NCBI RefSeq assembly: GCF_029277305.1
Contig: NZ_CP119526.1
Direction: 5' to 3' (one strand)
DNA length: 64,000 nt
Source: Guptibacillus hwajinpoensis
GTDB lineage: Bacteria; Bacillota; Bacilli; Bacillales; Guptibacillaceae
Numbering within the stretch: position 1 is the stretch's first letter; each line of letters starts with the position of its first letter. The notes beneath the pieces were generated by a model. That model was not told the DNA's origin and searched no databases. It saw only the letters and a list, made by a program, of their open reading frames with translations. Position numbers and translations under genes: made by a program. Below, one piece after another: positions 51,174 through 59,900 of the stretch.

Positions 51174-52133
51174 ATGAAGAAATCCTGGATCCATTTAATT
51201 GTTTTTGTCATGATTTTAGCGGTTGCAGCAGGTTCACTTCAGAACCCCTATACATCAATGTACTTAGGAAATTTAAAAGAAGAGGCTGCTATAACGGTAA
51301 ATGGAAGTCCGTTATATAGTGAAATAAACGAAGCAAAATCGAAACTTGATATACTTCCTGTTAATGCCACGATTGATCGTGTATGGAAAGGGATACCTGG
51401 TTATAATGGTATCGTGATTGATGCAAAAGCTTCCTATGAGAAAATGAAAGGAAAGTCGTTTAACGAAGAGATGCTTGTAAGAAAAGAAGTTGAGCCAGAT
51501 ATCCAGTTAGATGAACTAGAACCTACAGCAGTGTATAAAGGCAATCCAAATAAAGCGATGGTCGCTTTAATGATAAATGTTGCGTGGGGAGAAGAGTATT
51601 TACCAGATATGCTACAGGTGTTAAAGAAAAACAATGTTCACGCAACGTTTTTCTTAGATGGATCATGGTCTAAGAAAAATTCAGATATGGTACGTATGCT
51701 TGATGAAGAGGGACACGAAATAGGAAACCACGCCTATTCTCATCCTGATTTAAAGCAATTAAGCGATGCATCGATTCGAAAAGAGTTAGAAGATACAAAC
51801 AAAGTTATTGAAGCGACAATTGATAAAAAGCCAGTTGTTTTTGCGCCACCAAGCGGTAGCTATGCGAACAATGCAGTTCAGATTGCTGACAGTCTTGGCA
51901 TGCAAACAGTTCTCTGGTCGGTTGATACCGTTGATTGGAAGAAGCCCTCTCCACACGTTCTAACGGATCGCGTATTGCAAAAGGTACACGCTGGGGCATT
52001 AATTTTGATGCATCCGACAGACCCAACTGAAAAAAGTTTAGACGCGATCATTCGTGGTGTTAAAAAGCGTGGATTTCAGCTCGGTACTGTCTCACAGGTG
52101 TTAGATTCTAAACGAATTGAGAAAAGACCATAG
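51174..52133 (+). CDS. ylxY: YlxY, sporulation-associated polysaccharide deacetylase-like protein
   Basis: YlxY (319 aa, same length as B. subtilis as I recall) has an N-terminal membrane/signal segment (residues 5-22) and a NodB-like domain from about residue 125. Several canonical catalytic positions are altered. The TFDDG metal/base motif is replaced by INVAWG (134-139), and the RPPxG motif by FAPPSGSY. HAYSHPDL, DTVDW and LILMHPT remain. These changes are shared with B. subtilis YlxY, so the protein may bind glycan or act differently from classical deacetylases. It lies between pnp and mlpA as in Bacillus. Confidence 0.9.
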   Translation: MKKSWIHLIVFVMILAVAAGSLQNPYTSMYLGNLKEEAAITVNGSPLYSEINEAKSKLDILPVNATIDRVWKGIPGYNGIVIDAKASYEKMKGKSFNEEMLVRKEVEPDIQLDELEPTAVYKGNPNKAMVALMINVAWGEEYLPDMLQVLKKNNVHATFFLDGSWSKKNSDMVRMLDEEGHEIGNHAYSHPDLKQLSDASIRKELEDTNKVIEATIDKKPVVFAPPSGSYANNAVQIADSLGMQTVLWSVDTVDWKKPSPHVLTDRVLQKVHAGALILMHPTDPTEKSLDAIIRGVKKRGFQLGTVSQVLDSKRIEKRP

Positions 52134-52213
52134 AATTGTTTCCTATCTTTATTAATGATATAGTGATTTTGGAAGATTAAGATAGAAATGGTAACGATAC
52201 AGGAGGAAAAGGC

Positions 52214-53452
52214 TTGATAAATAAAGTTACTTGCAAAAATGGTGTTAGGGTAGTGTTAGAAAATATACCAACAGTTCGATCGGTCGCGATCGGAATCTGG
52301 ATTGGAACTGGTTCACGTTTTGAACCAAAAGAATTAAATGGTGTTTCACATTTCCTTGAGCATATGTTTTTCAAAGGAACTGAAAAGCGGAGTGCAAAAG
52401 AAATAGCTGAATCATTCGATAGTATTGGTGGTCAAGTTAATGCGTTTACATCAAAAGAATATACATGTTACTATGCGAAAGTTCTTGATGAGCACGCAGA
52501 TTATGCGCTTGATGTTTTGACAGACATGTTTTTCCAATCAACGTTTGAAGCTGGAGAGCTTGCGAAAGAGAAGAACGTTGTTCATGAGGAAATCAAAATG
52601 TATGAAGATACGCCAGATGACATCGTTCACGATATGTTAAGTCAGGCAAGTTATGGTGATCACGAATTAGCAATGCCAATTCTCGGTACAGAAGACACGT
52701 TAAAAGGATTTTCTGGAGATACGCTTCGAGACTATATGCAAAGTCACTATACACCTGACAATATTGTCGTATCGATTGCAGGAAACATCGATGAATCTTT
52801 CTTGAAAAAAGTAGAAGCTGCTTTTGAACATTGGGAAACACCTGCAGGAAAGCCTAATGGTACTTCGCCACTTTTCCATTCAAGACACCTTGCTCGTAAA
52901 AAAGAAACAGAGCAAGCTCATCTTTGTCTCGGATACGAAGGACTTCCATTTGGTACAGACGATATTTACAGCTTAATTGTTATGAATAACGTTCTTGGTG
53001 GAAGTATGAGTAGCCGCCTCTTTCAGGACGTAAGAGAGGATCAGGGACTTGCTTATTCCGTGTTCTCGTATCATTCTGCTTATCAAGATAGCGGATTGCT
53101 TACGATATATGCAGGAACAGCACAGAACCAGCTTGACCGTCTATATGAAACGATTCAGAAGACATTGAGAGATTTTAAGAAAGACGGCATAACGTCTAAA
53201 GAGCTCAACAATTGCAAGGAGCAGCTGAAAGGGAACTTGATGCTAAGCCTTGAGAGTACAAACAGCCGGATGAGCCGTAACGGTAAAAATGAATTATTGC
53301 TAAATCAACATCGTACGCTTGACGATATTATTACGAATATCGAAAGTGTGAATCATGAGAATGTTAACAACATGATTCAGTCTATGTTTACAGACGACTT
53401 CTCTTGTTCGTTGATTAGTCCGAACGGTGAACTACCTACTGGTATGAAATAA
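52214..53452 (+). CDS. mlpA: M16 family zinc peptidase MlpA (YmxG)
   Basis: MlpA is a pitrilysin-type (M16) protease, similar to processing peptidases; in B. subtilis it affects extracellular protease levels. The 412-aa product has the inverted zinc motif HFLEH (His46, Glu49, His50) followed by MFFKGT. The downstream Glu of the family lies in EEIKMYEDTPDD. The R/Y motif (SSRLFQDVREDQGLAYSV) is in the C-terminal half. The start is TTG, after AGGAGGAAAAGG. A terminator separates it from ymxH. Confidence 0.94.
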   Translation: MINKVTCKNGVRVVLENIPTVRSVAIGIWIGTGSRFEPKELNGVSHFLEHMFFKGTEKRSAKEIAESFDSIGGQVNAFTSKEYTCYYAKVLDEHADYALDVLTDMFFQSTFEAGELAKEKNVVHEEIKMYEDTPDDIVHDMLSQASYGDHELAMPILGTEDTLKGFSGDTLRDYMQSHYTPDNIVVSIAGNIDESFLKKVEAAFEHWETPAGKPNGTSPLFHSRHLARKKETEQAHLCLGYEGLPFGTDDIYSLIVMNNVLGGSMSSRLFQDVREDQGLAYSVFSYHSAYQDSGLLTIYAGTAQNQLDRLYETIQKTLRDFKKDGITSKELNNCKEQLKGNLMLSLESTNSRMSRNGKNELLLNQHRTLDDIITNIESVNHENVNNMIQSMFTDDFSCSLISPNGELPTGMK

Positions 53453-53458
53453 AAGCGA

Positions 53459-53491
53459 AAACCCGTCTCTTTTGTAGAGGCGGGTTTTTTG
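53459..53491 (+). terminator. Rho-independent terminator after mlpA
   Basis: AAACCCGTCTC and GAGGCGGGTTT (11 bp with a G-T pair) around TTTTGTA, followed by TTT. Confidence 0.88.
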
Positions 53492-53570
53492 TGTCTCGAT
53501 AATTCATGTCTTCCTTCCAATCGTGATTCATAGACTAAACTATATAAACGTGATTGTAAGGAGGAGTTTG

Positions 53571-53813
53571 ATGAGATTAAGTCAACTAAGTGGGAAAGAA
53601 TTAATTGATATTGAGAGAGGGCAGAAGCTAGGTGTCCTAGGTCAAACAGATCTATTATTTGATGAAAAAACAGGTTTGTTAAAAGCTCTAATAATTCCAA
53701 AGTCCTCCTGGATGGGTTTAAAACGTAGAGAACAAGATATTTCAATACCATGGCATCACATCGAAACAATTGGAAGAGATATGATTATCGTTCAGAATAA
53801 TAAAAAGGATTAA
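53571..53813 (+). CDS. ymxH: YlmC/YmxH family PRC-barrel sporulation protein
   Basis: YmxH is a small (80 aa) PRC-barrel protein of unknown function conserved in spore formers. The ATG at 53571, five bases after AAGGAGGAG, begins MRLSQLSGKELIDIERGQKLGVLGQTDLLFDE; SIPWHHIETIGRDMIIV is the other family motif. Codons upstream to 53523 have no ribosome site. It lies directly before spoVFA as in B. subtilis, which suggests a sporulation link but does not prove one. Confidence 0.9.
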   Translation: MRLSQLSGKELIDIERGQKLGVLGQTDLLFDEKTGLLKALIIPKSSWMGLKRREQDISIPWHHIETIGRDMIIVQNNKKD

Positions 53814-53834
53814 ATTGGAGTTCATTCTAAATTC

Positions 53835-53862
53835 ACCAAGCGGGTATTCACCACATAGAATG
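53835..53862 (+). promoter_or_regulatory. Candidate sigma-K promoter for spoVFA-spoVFB
   Basis: AC at 53835 and CATAGAATG at 53854 (consensus CATANNNTA) are 17 bases apart, about 57 bases before spoVFA. In B. subtilis the spoVF operon is expressed in the mother cell under sigma-K. The match is partial. Confidence 0.4.
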
Positions 53863-53918
53863 TTGAGAAATTACATTAATCCCCGTAGTAAGACGTGGAA
53901 AAGGAAAGGGGAGGAACG

Positions 53919-54821
53919 ATGCTAACGAATCAACACATCGCCATCATTGGCGGTGATGCCCGCCAGCTTGAAATTATTCGAAAGTTGACCGAACTGAATG
54001 CGGACTTATACCTAATAGGGTTTGATCAGCTTGATCACGGATTCACTGGAGCAACGAAATGTACAATGGATGAAGTAAAGCTTTCAACACTCAATGCGAT
54101 TATCCTTCCAGTGGGTGGAACGACGATTGAAGGGGAAGTAGATACGATATTTTCTAATGAAAAAGTTATGCTTACGGCAGATCAACTTAAACAAACTCCT
54201 TCCCACTGTACAATTTATAGTGGAATTAGTAACAGTTGTTTGAATCAGATGGTTAAGGAAGCGTCGAGGACGTTAGTTTGCCTATTTGAACGAGATGATG
54301 TTGCAATTTATAATTCCATCCCGACGGTAGAAGGAACTGTCATGATGGTTATTCAGCATACCGATATTACAATTCATCAATCAAACATTGCAGTACTTGG
54401 TCTAGGGAGAGTTGGAATGTCAGTAGCAAGGACATTTGCAGCCCTTGGTGCGAACGTCAGCGTAGGAGTAAGAAAGCCCGAACATATTGCTAGAATTACA
54501 GAAATGGGATTAAAGCCGTTTTATTTATCAGATCTCGTAGATAACGTATCAGATCTGGATGTTTGTATTAATACAATACCCGCTCAAATTGTAACATCAC
54601 AAGTGATTGCGAAAATGCCTTCTCATACGCTTGTGATCGACCTTGCTTCGAAGCCTGGAGGAACGGATTTTCGATATGCAGAAAAACGAGGAATTAAGGC
54701 TCTTCTCGCACCGGGTCTTCCTGGGATCGTTGCTCCTAAAACAGCAGGGAAAATTATTGCGAATGTCTTAACTCAGCTGTTAATTGAGCAGTCTCACAAG
54801 GGAAAGGAGAACAATCCATGA
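53919..54821 (+). CDS. spoVFA: Dipicolinate synthase subunit A
   Basis: DpaA/SpoVFA with DpaB oxidises dihydrodipicolinate to dipicolinic acid, the spore-core chelator. The ATG at 53919 (GGGGAGG five bases before) gives 300 aa (297 in B. subtilis). It has an N-terminal domain opening HIAIIGGDARQLEIIRKL and a Rossmann domain with VLGLGRVGMSVARTFAALGANV for the pyridine nucleotide. It ends in AQIVTSQVIAKMPSHTLVIDLASKPGGTDF. Its stop overlaps spoVFB by four bases. asd, dapG and dapA, which supply the substrate, follow. Confidence 0.95.
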   Translation: MLTNQHIAIIGGDARQLEIIRKLTELNADLYLIGFDQLDHGFTGATKCTMDEVKLSTLNAIILPVGGTTIEGEVDTIFSNEKVMLTADQLKQTPSHCTIYSGISNSCLNQMVKEASRTLVCLFERDDVAIYNSIPTVEGTVMMVIQHTDITIHQSNIAVLGLGRVGMSVARTFAALGANVSVGVRKPEHIARITEMGLKPFYLSDLVDNVSDLDVCINTIPAQIVTSQVIAKMPSHTLVIDLASKPGGTDFRYAEKRGIKALLAPGLPGIVAPKTAGKIIANVLTQLLIEQSHKGKENNP

Positions 54822-55411
54822 GTTTGAAAGGGAAGCATATTGGTTTTGGTTTAACAGGTTCTCATTGTACGTATGACGCCGTTGTCCCTCAAATTGAAGA
54901 ACTCGTTCAATCTGGAGCTAAAGTCACTCCGTTTGTGTCACATACTGTTATGAATACGACTACTAGGTTTGGTGTAGGCGAAGATTGGATTGCTCGAATT
55001 GAAGAAATTACAGGCAATCCTTGCGTGAATTCAATTGTGAAGGCAGAACCATTTGGTCCGAAAACTCCTCTTGATTGTATGGTGATTGCGCCAATAACAG
55101 GTAATTCGATAAGTAAGTTTGCGAATGCAATGACTGATTCTCCTGTTTTAATGGGAGCAAAAGCAACGTTAAGAAATGAGAAACCAGTCGTTCTTGGTAT
55201 ATCGACGAATGATGGCCTGGGTTTAAATGGCACAAATATTTTAAGATTGATGTCAACTAAAAATATTTATTTTATTCCATTTGGGCAGGATGATCCTGTT
55301 AAAAAGCCGAACTCCCTTGTCGCTCGAATGCCATCATTGAAAGAAACAATTGATATGGCAATTCAAGGAAAACAAATTCAACCCGTATTAGTCGAAAGGT
55401 ATTTAGATTAG
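54818..55411 (+). CDS. spoVFB: Dipicolinate synthase subunit B (flavoprotein)
   Basis: DpaB is the flavoprotein-fold partner of DpaA. The 197-aa product (200 in B. subtilis) begins LKGKHIGFGLTGSHCTYD, has the FMN-binding-like PLDCMVIAPITGNSISKFANAMTDSPVLMGAKATLRN, and ends VLVERYLD. GGAAAGGAGA lies inside the spoVFA end; the ATGA overlap indicates coupled translation and a fixed subunit ratio. Confidence 0.95.
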   Translation: MSLKGKHIGFGLTGSHCTYDAVVPQIEELVQSGAKVTPFVSHTVMNTTTRFGVGEDWIARIEEITGNPCVNSIVKAEPFGPKTPLDCMVIAPITGNSISKFANAMTDSPVLMGAKATLRNEKPVVLGISTNDGLGLNGTNILRLMSTKNIYFIPFGQDDPVKKPNSLVARMPSLKETIDMAIQGKQIQPVLVERYLD

Positions 55412-55474
55412 CCAATTGATTTTTCTTTCTTTAGAATAGGTTTATGATAAAATAGAGAATAAAATCACTAAGTA

Positions 55475-55500
55475 GGAGGAGAAACCTCGGTTTCTCCTTC
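55475..55500 (+). other. Hairpin in the asd leader
   Basis: AGGAGAAACC and GGTTTCTCCT pair perfectly around TC, about 45 bases before asd. There is no T tract, so it is not a normal terminator; a leader or mRNA-stabilising role is possible. An AT-rich region with a possible -10 (TAAAAT at 55448) lies just upstream. Confidence 0.5.
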
Positions 55501-55544
55501 TGTTGTGATGGATTTAGGAATGGACTATGGGAGGAGAATAAGAA

Positions 55545-56591
55545 ATGAGCGGGAACCAATATCATGTAGCAGTAGTTGGAGCAACAGGCGCAGTCGGACA
55601 ACAAATGATTCAAACACTAGAGGAACGGGATTTTCCGATATCGACCTTAACGCTCCTTTCGTCATCACGATCAGCAGGTAAGAAAGTTATGTTCAAAGGG
55701 CAAGAGTTAACAGTAAAGGAAGCAACACCTGAAGCTTTTGAAGGGGTGCAGCTTGCCTTATTTAGTGCTGGAGGTAGTGTTTCGAAAGAATTAGCTCCTG
55801 AAGCTGTTAAACGCGGCGCTATCGTTGTTGATAATACAAGTGCATTTCGTATGAATCCTGAAGTTCCACTTGTCGTACCAGAAGTGAACGAAAGCGACTT
55901 AAATGATCATAAAGGCATTATTGCAAATCCAAACTGTTCAACCATTCAGATGGTGGCAGCACTTGAACCACTTAAGCAAACATATGGCCTTCATAAAATT
56001 ATTGTTTCTACTTATCAAGCCGTTTCAGGTGCAGGAGCGAATGCTGTTACAGAGATGAAAGAACAGTCAAAAGCTGCATTGAATGGTGAAGAGTACACGC
56101 CAGAAATTCTTCCGGTCAAGGGAGATAAGAAGCATTACCCAATAGCGTTTAATGCAATTCCTCAAATCGATGTATTTGAAGAGAACGGATTTACTTATGA
56201 AGAAATGAAGATGATAAATGAAACGAAGAAAATTATGCATGATGCTGAGCTACATGTTGCGGCAACTTGCGTACGTCTCCCGATTGAAACAGGTCACGCT
56301 GAGTCTGTGTACGTAGAGATTGGCCGTGACGATGTGACTGTTGAAGATGTGAAAGAGCTTATGAAAAACGCTAGTGGAGTAACATTGAAGGACGACCCTT
56401 CTAATCAAGTTTATCCTATGCCACTTGATGCTGTAGGAAAATCAGATGTTTTTGTGGGTCGTATTCGAAAAGACCTTAATCAAAAAAATGGCTTCCATAT
56501 GTGGATTGTCTCTGATAATCTACTGAAGGGGGCAGCATGGAATTCTGTTCAAATCGCCGAAAGTTTGGCAGCCCTCAATATATTGAAATAG
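55545..56591 (+). CDS. asd: Aspartate-semialdehyde dehydrogenase
   Basis: Asd reduces aspartyl phosphate to the semialdehyde, feeding lysine, diaminopimelate, threonine and methionine. The 348-aa protein (346 in B. subtilis) starts with the NADP loop VVGATGAVGQQMIQTLEERDFP and has catalytic Cys131 in ANPNCSTIQMV. Substrate-binding segments VSTYQAVSGAGANAV, RLPIETGHAESV and the final HMWIVSDNLLKGAAWN are present. GGGAGGAGAA precedes the ATG. It begins the asd-dapG-dapA operon. Confidence 0.97.
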   Translation: MSGNQYHVAVVGATGAVGQQMIQTLEERDFPISTLTLLSSSRSAGKKVMFKGQELTVKEATPEAFEGVQLALFSAGGSVSKELAPEAVKRGAIVVDNTSAFRMNPEVPLVVPEVNESDLNDHKGIIANPNCSTIQMVAALEPLKQTYGLHKIIVSTYQAVSGAGANAVTEMKEQSKAALNGEEYTPEILPVKGDKKHYPIAFNAIPQIDVFEENGFTYEEMKMINETKKIMHDAELHVAATCVRLPIETGHAESVYVEIGRDDVTVEDVKELMKNASGVTLKDDPSNQVYPMPLDAVGKSDVFVGRIRKDLNQKNGFHMWIVSDNLLKGAAWNSVQIAESLAALNILK

Positions 56592-56610
56592 ACATAAGAA
56601 GGTGTTCTGA

Positions 56611-57882
56611 ATGAAAGTCATCGTGCAGAAGTTTGGCGGAACTTCATTAAAAAGTGAAGACGGCAGACTTAGAGCTGTTAACCATATTAAAGAAGCAGTC
56701 AGCGATGGATATAAAGTTGTTGTCGTAGTATCAGCGATGGGTCGAAAAGGTGATCCGTATGCAACGGATACTTTGCTTGGATTAATTGGTGATCGAAATC
56801 GGAAAGTAACGTCAAGAGAATATGATCTCTTAGTTTCCTGTGGAGAAAGCATTTCTTCTGTCGTTTTTTCAAATTTGCTCCTTACAGAAGGACTTAAAGC
56901 GACAGCCTATACAGGCGGGCAGGCAGGGTTCATGACGACTGCTGAACATAGCAAAGCAAGAATTCTTGAAATGAAATCCGAGCGTTTAATGGAAGAGCTT
57001 AAGACTATGGATGTTGTCGTTGTAACTGGCTTCCAGGGTGTTACGAAGGATGGCGATGTAACAACACTTGGTCGCGGAGGCAGCGATACGTCAGCAGCAG
57101 CACTTGGTGCTGCACTTACAGCTGATATGGTCGATATTTTCACAGATGTGGAAGGAATTATGACAGCTGATCCTAGAATAGTTGAAAAAGCTCGTCCCCT
57201 TTCCATCGTAACTTATAATGAAGTTTGCAATATGGCTTATCAAGGTGCAAAGGTGATTCACCCACGCGCTGTTGAAATAGCAATGCAAGCGAAGATTCCG
57301 ATGCGCATTCGATCAACCTACTCGTCATCCACAGGTACGCTAGTTACTTCTGCAACTGGTAAGATCACAGGGGAACAAGTTATAGATCGTGTGATAACGG
57401 GTATTGCCCATGTTAGTGGCGTAACACAAATTAAGGTGTTCGCTAAAGAAGGACAATATGATCTTCAGTCCAGAGTTTTTAAAGCGATGGCACGAGAAGG
57501 GATTAGCGTTGACTTTATTAACATTAGCCTTACTGGGGTTGTCTACACAGTAATGGAAGAAATGACAGAACGAGCAGTGCTGACATTAAATGAAATGGGA
57601 TACGATCCAGAAATTATTCAAGATTGCGCGAAAGTATCTGCAGTTGGAGCGGGCATGAGTGGTGTACCTGGTGTCACTGCGAAAATTGTTGAGTCGCTTG
57701 CTCGAGAAAACATTGATATTCTTCAGTCAGCTGATTCTCATACAACTATCTGGGTTCTAGTCAGACAGCATGATTTGTCGGCGGCAGTTAACGCGCTCCA
57801 CGATGTATTCCATTTACATCTTGCCCCTGGGCAGGAATTAGAAGAGATGAAGGATCAGCTTCAAGCTGAAGGCAAGGAGTGA
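56611..57882 (+). CDS. dapG: Aspartokinase I, diaminopimelate-sensitive type
   Basis: This kinase phosphorylates aspartate at the start of the DAP/lysine pathway. The 423-aa product has KFGGTSLKSEDGR at the N-terminus, SAMGRKGDPYATDTLLGL, FQGVTKDGDVTTLGRGGSDTSA and FTDVEGIMTADPR, then two ACT domains (about residues 265-410; SADSHTTIWVLV). The sequence and operon position match B. subtilis DapG, which is inhibited by meso-diaminopimelate, rather than LysC or ThrD. It is about 19 residues longer than B. subtilis DapG, mainly at an acidic C-terminal tail. Confidence 0.94.
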   Translation: MKVIVQKFGGTSLKSEDGRLRAVNHIKEAVSDGYKVVVVVSAMGRKGDPYATDTLLGLIGDRNRKVTSREYDLLVSCGESISSVVFSNLLLTEGLKATAYTGGQAGFMTTAEHSKARILEMKSERLMEELKTMDVVVVTGFQGVTKDGDVTTLGRGGSDTSAAALGAALTADMVDIFTDVEGIMTADPRIVEKARPLSIVTYNEVCNMAYQGAKVIHPRAVEIAMQAKIPMRIRSTYSSSTGTLVTSATGKITGEQVIDRVITGIAHVSGVTQIKVFAKEGQYDLQSRVFKAMAREGISVDFINISLTGVVYTVMEEMTERAVLTLNEMGYDPEIIQDCAKVSAVGAGMSGVPGVTAKIVESLARENIDILQSADSHTTIWVLVRQHDLSAAVNALHDVFHLHLAPGQELEEMKDQLQAEGKE

Positions 57883-57887
57883 AAGAA

Positions 57888-58754
57888 ATGAACTTTGGAA
57901 AAGTATTAACAGCAATGGTCACTCCCTTCGACCGAAAAGGGTATATTGACTTTACAAAAACAGAACAATTGATTAATTATTTAGTGAAGAATGGAACTGA
58001 TGGACTTGTTGTTGCAGGAACAACAGGTGAATCTCCAACGCTTTCGTCAGAAGAAAAGGTAGCCCTTTTCAAACATTCAGTTGAAATAGCAGATGGCAGA
58101 GTGCCAATTATCGCTGGAACAGGTAGTAACAATACACATGCATCAATAGAGTTAACGAAGAAGGCAGAAGCTGTCGGTGTGGATGCGATCATGATCGTAG
58201 CACCATATTACAGTAAGCCTTCGCAAAAGGGTCTTTATGAGCACTACAAGGCGATCGCTGAATCAACAAAGCTTCCTGTTATGATTTATAACATTCCAGG
58301 TCGATCTGTTGTGAACATGACAGCTGAAACAATTGTAGAACTTTCTAAAATCGATAACATCGTTTCCGTGAAAGAAGCGAGTGGAGATCTTGATCAAATT
58401 ACTGAGATCATCAGTCAAACAGAAGAATCCTTCTCTGTTTATAGCGGAGATGACGGATTAACATTGCCGATTATGTCAATCGGTGGAGATGGCGTTATTT
58501 CTGTAGCTTCACACGTTCTTGGAAACGAAATGCAGGAAATGATCGCTGCTTACGAAGCTGGAGAAGTGAAGAAAGCAACATCAATCCATCATCAGATTTT
58601 ACCGATTATGAATGAACTCTTTAAAGCACCAAGCCCATCACCAGTGAAAACAGCCCTTCAGTTAAAAGGAATGGATGTTGGTAGTGTTCGACTTCCAATG
58701 ATTCCACTTACAGCTGAGGAGCGTTCTTCACTAGCTGCTGCGCTAACGAAATAA
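57888..58754 (+). CDS. dapA: 4-hydroxy-tetrahydrodipicolinate synthase
   Basis: DapA condenses pyruvate with aspartate semialdehyde. Its product line leads to diaminopimelate and, through SpoVFAB, to dipicolinate. The ATG at 57888, eight bases after AAGGAG, gives 288 aa; the GTG at 57879 overlaps that site and the dapG stop. The TIM barrel shows GTTGESPTLSSEEK, APYYSKPSQKGLYEHYKAIAE, YNIPGRS and Schiff-base Lys162 in VSVKEASGDL. A terminator follows; the gene normally next in Bacillus, rnjB, is absent. Confidence 0.97.
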   Translation: MNFGKVLTAMVTPFDRKGYIDFTKTEQLINYLVKNGTDGLVVAGTTGESPTLSSEEKVALFKHSVEIADGRVPIIAGTGSNNTHASIELTKKAEAVGVDAIMIVAPYYSKPSQKGLYEHYKAIAESTKLPVMIYNIPGRSVVNMTAETIVELSKIDNIVSVKEASGDLDQITEIISQTEESFSVYSGDDGLTLPIMSIGGDGVISVASHVLGNEMQEMIAAYEAGEVKKATSIHHQILPIMNELFKAPSPSPVKTALQLKGMDVGSVRLPMIPLTAEERSSLAAALTK

Positions 58755-58762
58755 CAACTTGC

Positions 58763-58787
58763 AGGACGCCTATGGCGTCCTTTTTCT
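58763..58787 (+). terminator. Rho-independent terminator after dapA
   Basis: AGGACGCC and GGCGTCCT (8 bp, TAT loop) followed by TTTTC. Confidence 0.85.
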
Positions 58788-58874
58788 TTTGATATTTGTT
58801 GAGCATTTGTAATGAATGGTAAAACAATGTCTCGTTCATACTACTACTACCAGAGTAAGGAAGGGGACATTAGT

Positions 58875-59624
58875 ATGAATAATGAGTATCGAAATGAAAA
58901 CCCAAATCCAGGTCAGGAGCCTGATAAAAAGGATGACCAGAAATCATCGCTTGTTGATAAAATACAGCAGCTTGGTCAAACAAATGTGCCGAGCATGGAT
59001 CATTCAAACATTCATTGTTTAACAATTATCGGTCAAATTGAAGGACATGTTCAGCTTCCCCCACAGAATAAAACAACGAAGTATGAGCATTTGATTCCAC
59101 AAATCGTAGCAATTGAGCAGAATCCTAAGATAGAAGGAGTCCTTATTCTTCTAAACACAGTAGGAGGAGATGTCGAAGCAGGTCTTGCTATTTCAGAGAT
59201 GATTGCTTCCCTTTCAAAACCATCTGTGTCAATCGTACTTGGCGGTGGCCACTCCATCGGCGTTCCAATTGCTGTTGCTGCGAATTATTCTTTTGTTGCT
59301 GAAACAGCTACGATGACGATCCATCCTGTTCGATTAACTGGACTTGTAATTGGCGTCCCACAAACGTTTGAGTACTTAGATAAAATGCAAGAGCGGGTAG
59401 TGAGTTTTGTGACAAGGCATTCAAATATTACAGAAGATAAATTTAAAGAGCTAATGTTCTCAAGAGGAAACCTTACAAGAGATATTGGAACGAACGTAGT
59501 CGGGGATGATGCCGTCAGTTACGGACTAATCAATGAAGTAGGTGCAGTTGGTCCAGCGATGAAGAAGCTCAATGAACTAATTGATGAATACAAAGGGAAA
59601 AAGGAAGGAGATCTTGTGCAATGA
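58875..59624 (+). CDS. tepA: ClpP-like translocation-enhancing protein TepA
   Basis: TepA is a ClpP/crotonase-fold serine peptidase relative that has been linked to secretion and signal-peptide handling in B. subtilis. The ATG at 58875, seven bases after AAGGGGA, gives 249 aa; codons from 58812 lack a site. An acidic, disordered N-terminus (about 1-40) precedes the core: IIGQIEGHV, LLNTVGGDVEAGLAISEMI, and GGGHSIGVPIA with the nucleophile position Ser127. The conserved His lies in MTIHPVRLTG. ylzJ overlaps its stop and spoIIIE follows. Confidence 0.93.
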   Translation: MNNEYRNENPNPGQEPDKKDDQKSSLVDKIQQLGQTNVPSMDHSNIHCLTIIGQIEGHVQLPPQNKTTKYEHLIPQIVAIEQNPKIEGVLILLNTVGGDVEAGLAISEMIASLSKPSVSIVLGGGHSIGVPIAVAANYSFVAETATMTIHPVRLTGLVIGVPQTFEYLDKMQERVVSFVTRHSNITEDKFKELMFSRGNLTRDIGTNVVGDDAVSYGLINEVGAVGPAMKKLNELIDEYKGKKEGDLVQ

Positions 59625-59848
59625 TTCTCTACACGATCCTTCCACATGAAGCGGTTTTTCCACCTGAGCAATCCGTTTATGATCAACAAAACATTATTGA
59701 ATGGAATGGTGTAGAACTTCTTGTTGAAAGAACTTCCCTGACCGAATGTAGAGTTGTCCAGGTTCTAAGTACAAACCCTCAGGACTATTTAAATGAAGCA
59801 ACGCAGCCTGGACAAATGCTTACTTTATCAACCTCTCCTTTGAAATAG
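59621..59848 (+). CDS. ylzJ: YlzJ-like small protein
   Basis: This 75-aa protein of unknown function sits between tepA and spoIIIE, the place of B. subtilis ylzJ. It opens MILYTILPHEAVFPPEQ and has a YLNEATQPGQML segment near the end. No membrane segment or catalytic motif is visible. The ATG overlaps the tepA stop by four bases, and AAGGAAGGAGA lies in the tepA end, so translation is probably coupled. Confidence 0.85.
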   Translation: MILYTILPHEAVFPPEQSVYDQQNIIEWNGVELLVERTSLTECRVVQVLSTNPQDYLNEATQPGQMLTLSTSPLK

Positions 59849-59872
59849 AGCCTATAGGACCACGGCAAGATG

Positions 59873-59881
59873 TGGTATACT
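59873..59881 (+). promoter_or_regulatory. Candidate extended -10 promoter upstream of spoIIIE
   Basis: TG-G-TATACT at 59873-59881 is an extended -10 element without a good -35 box. Transcription would begin near 59888, directly before the hairpin at 59901. Confidence 0.4.
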
Positions 59882-59900
59882 AGGAATAGATTGGTGAACG

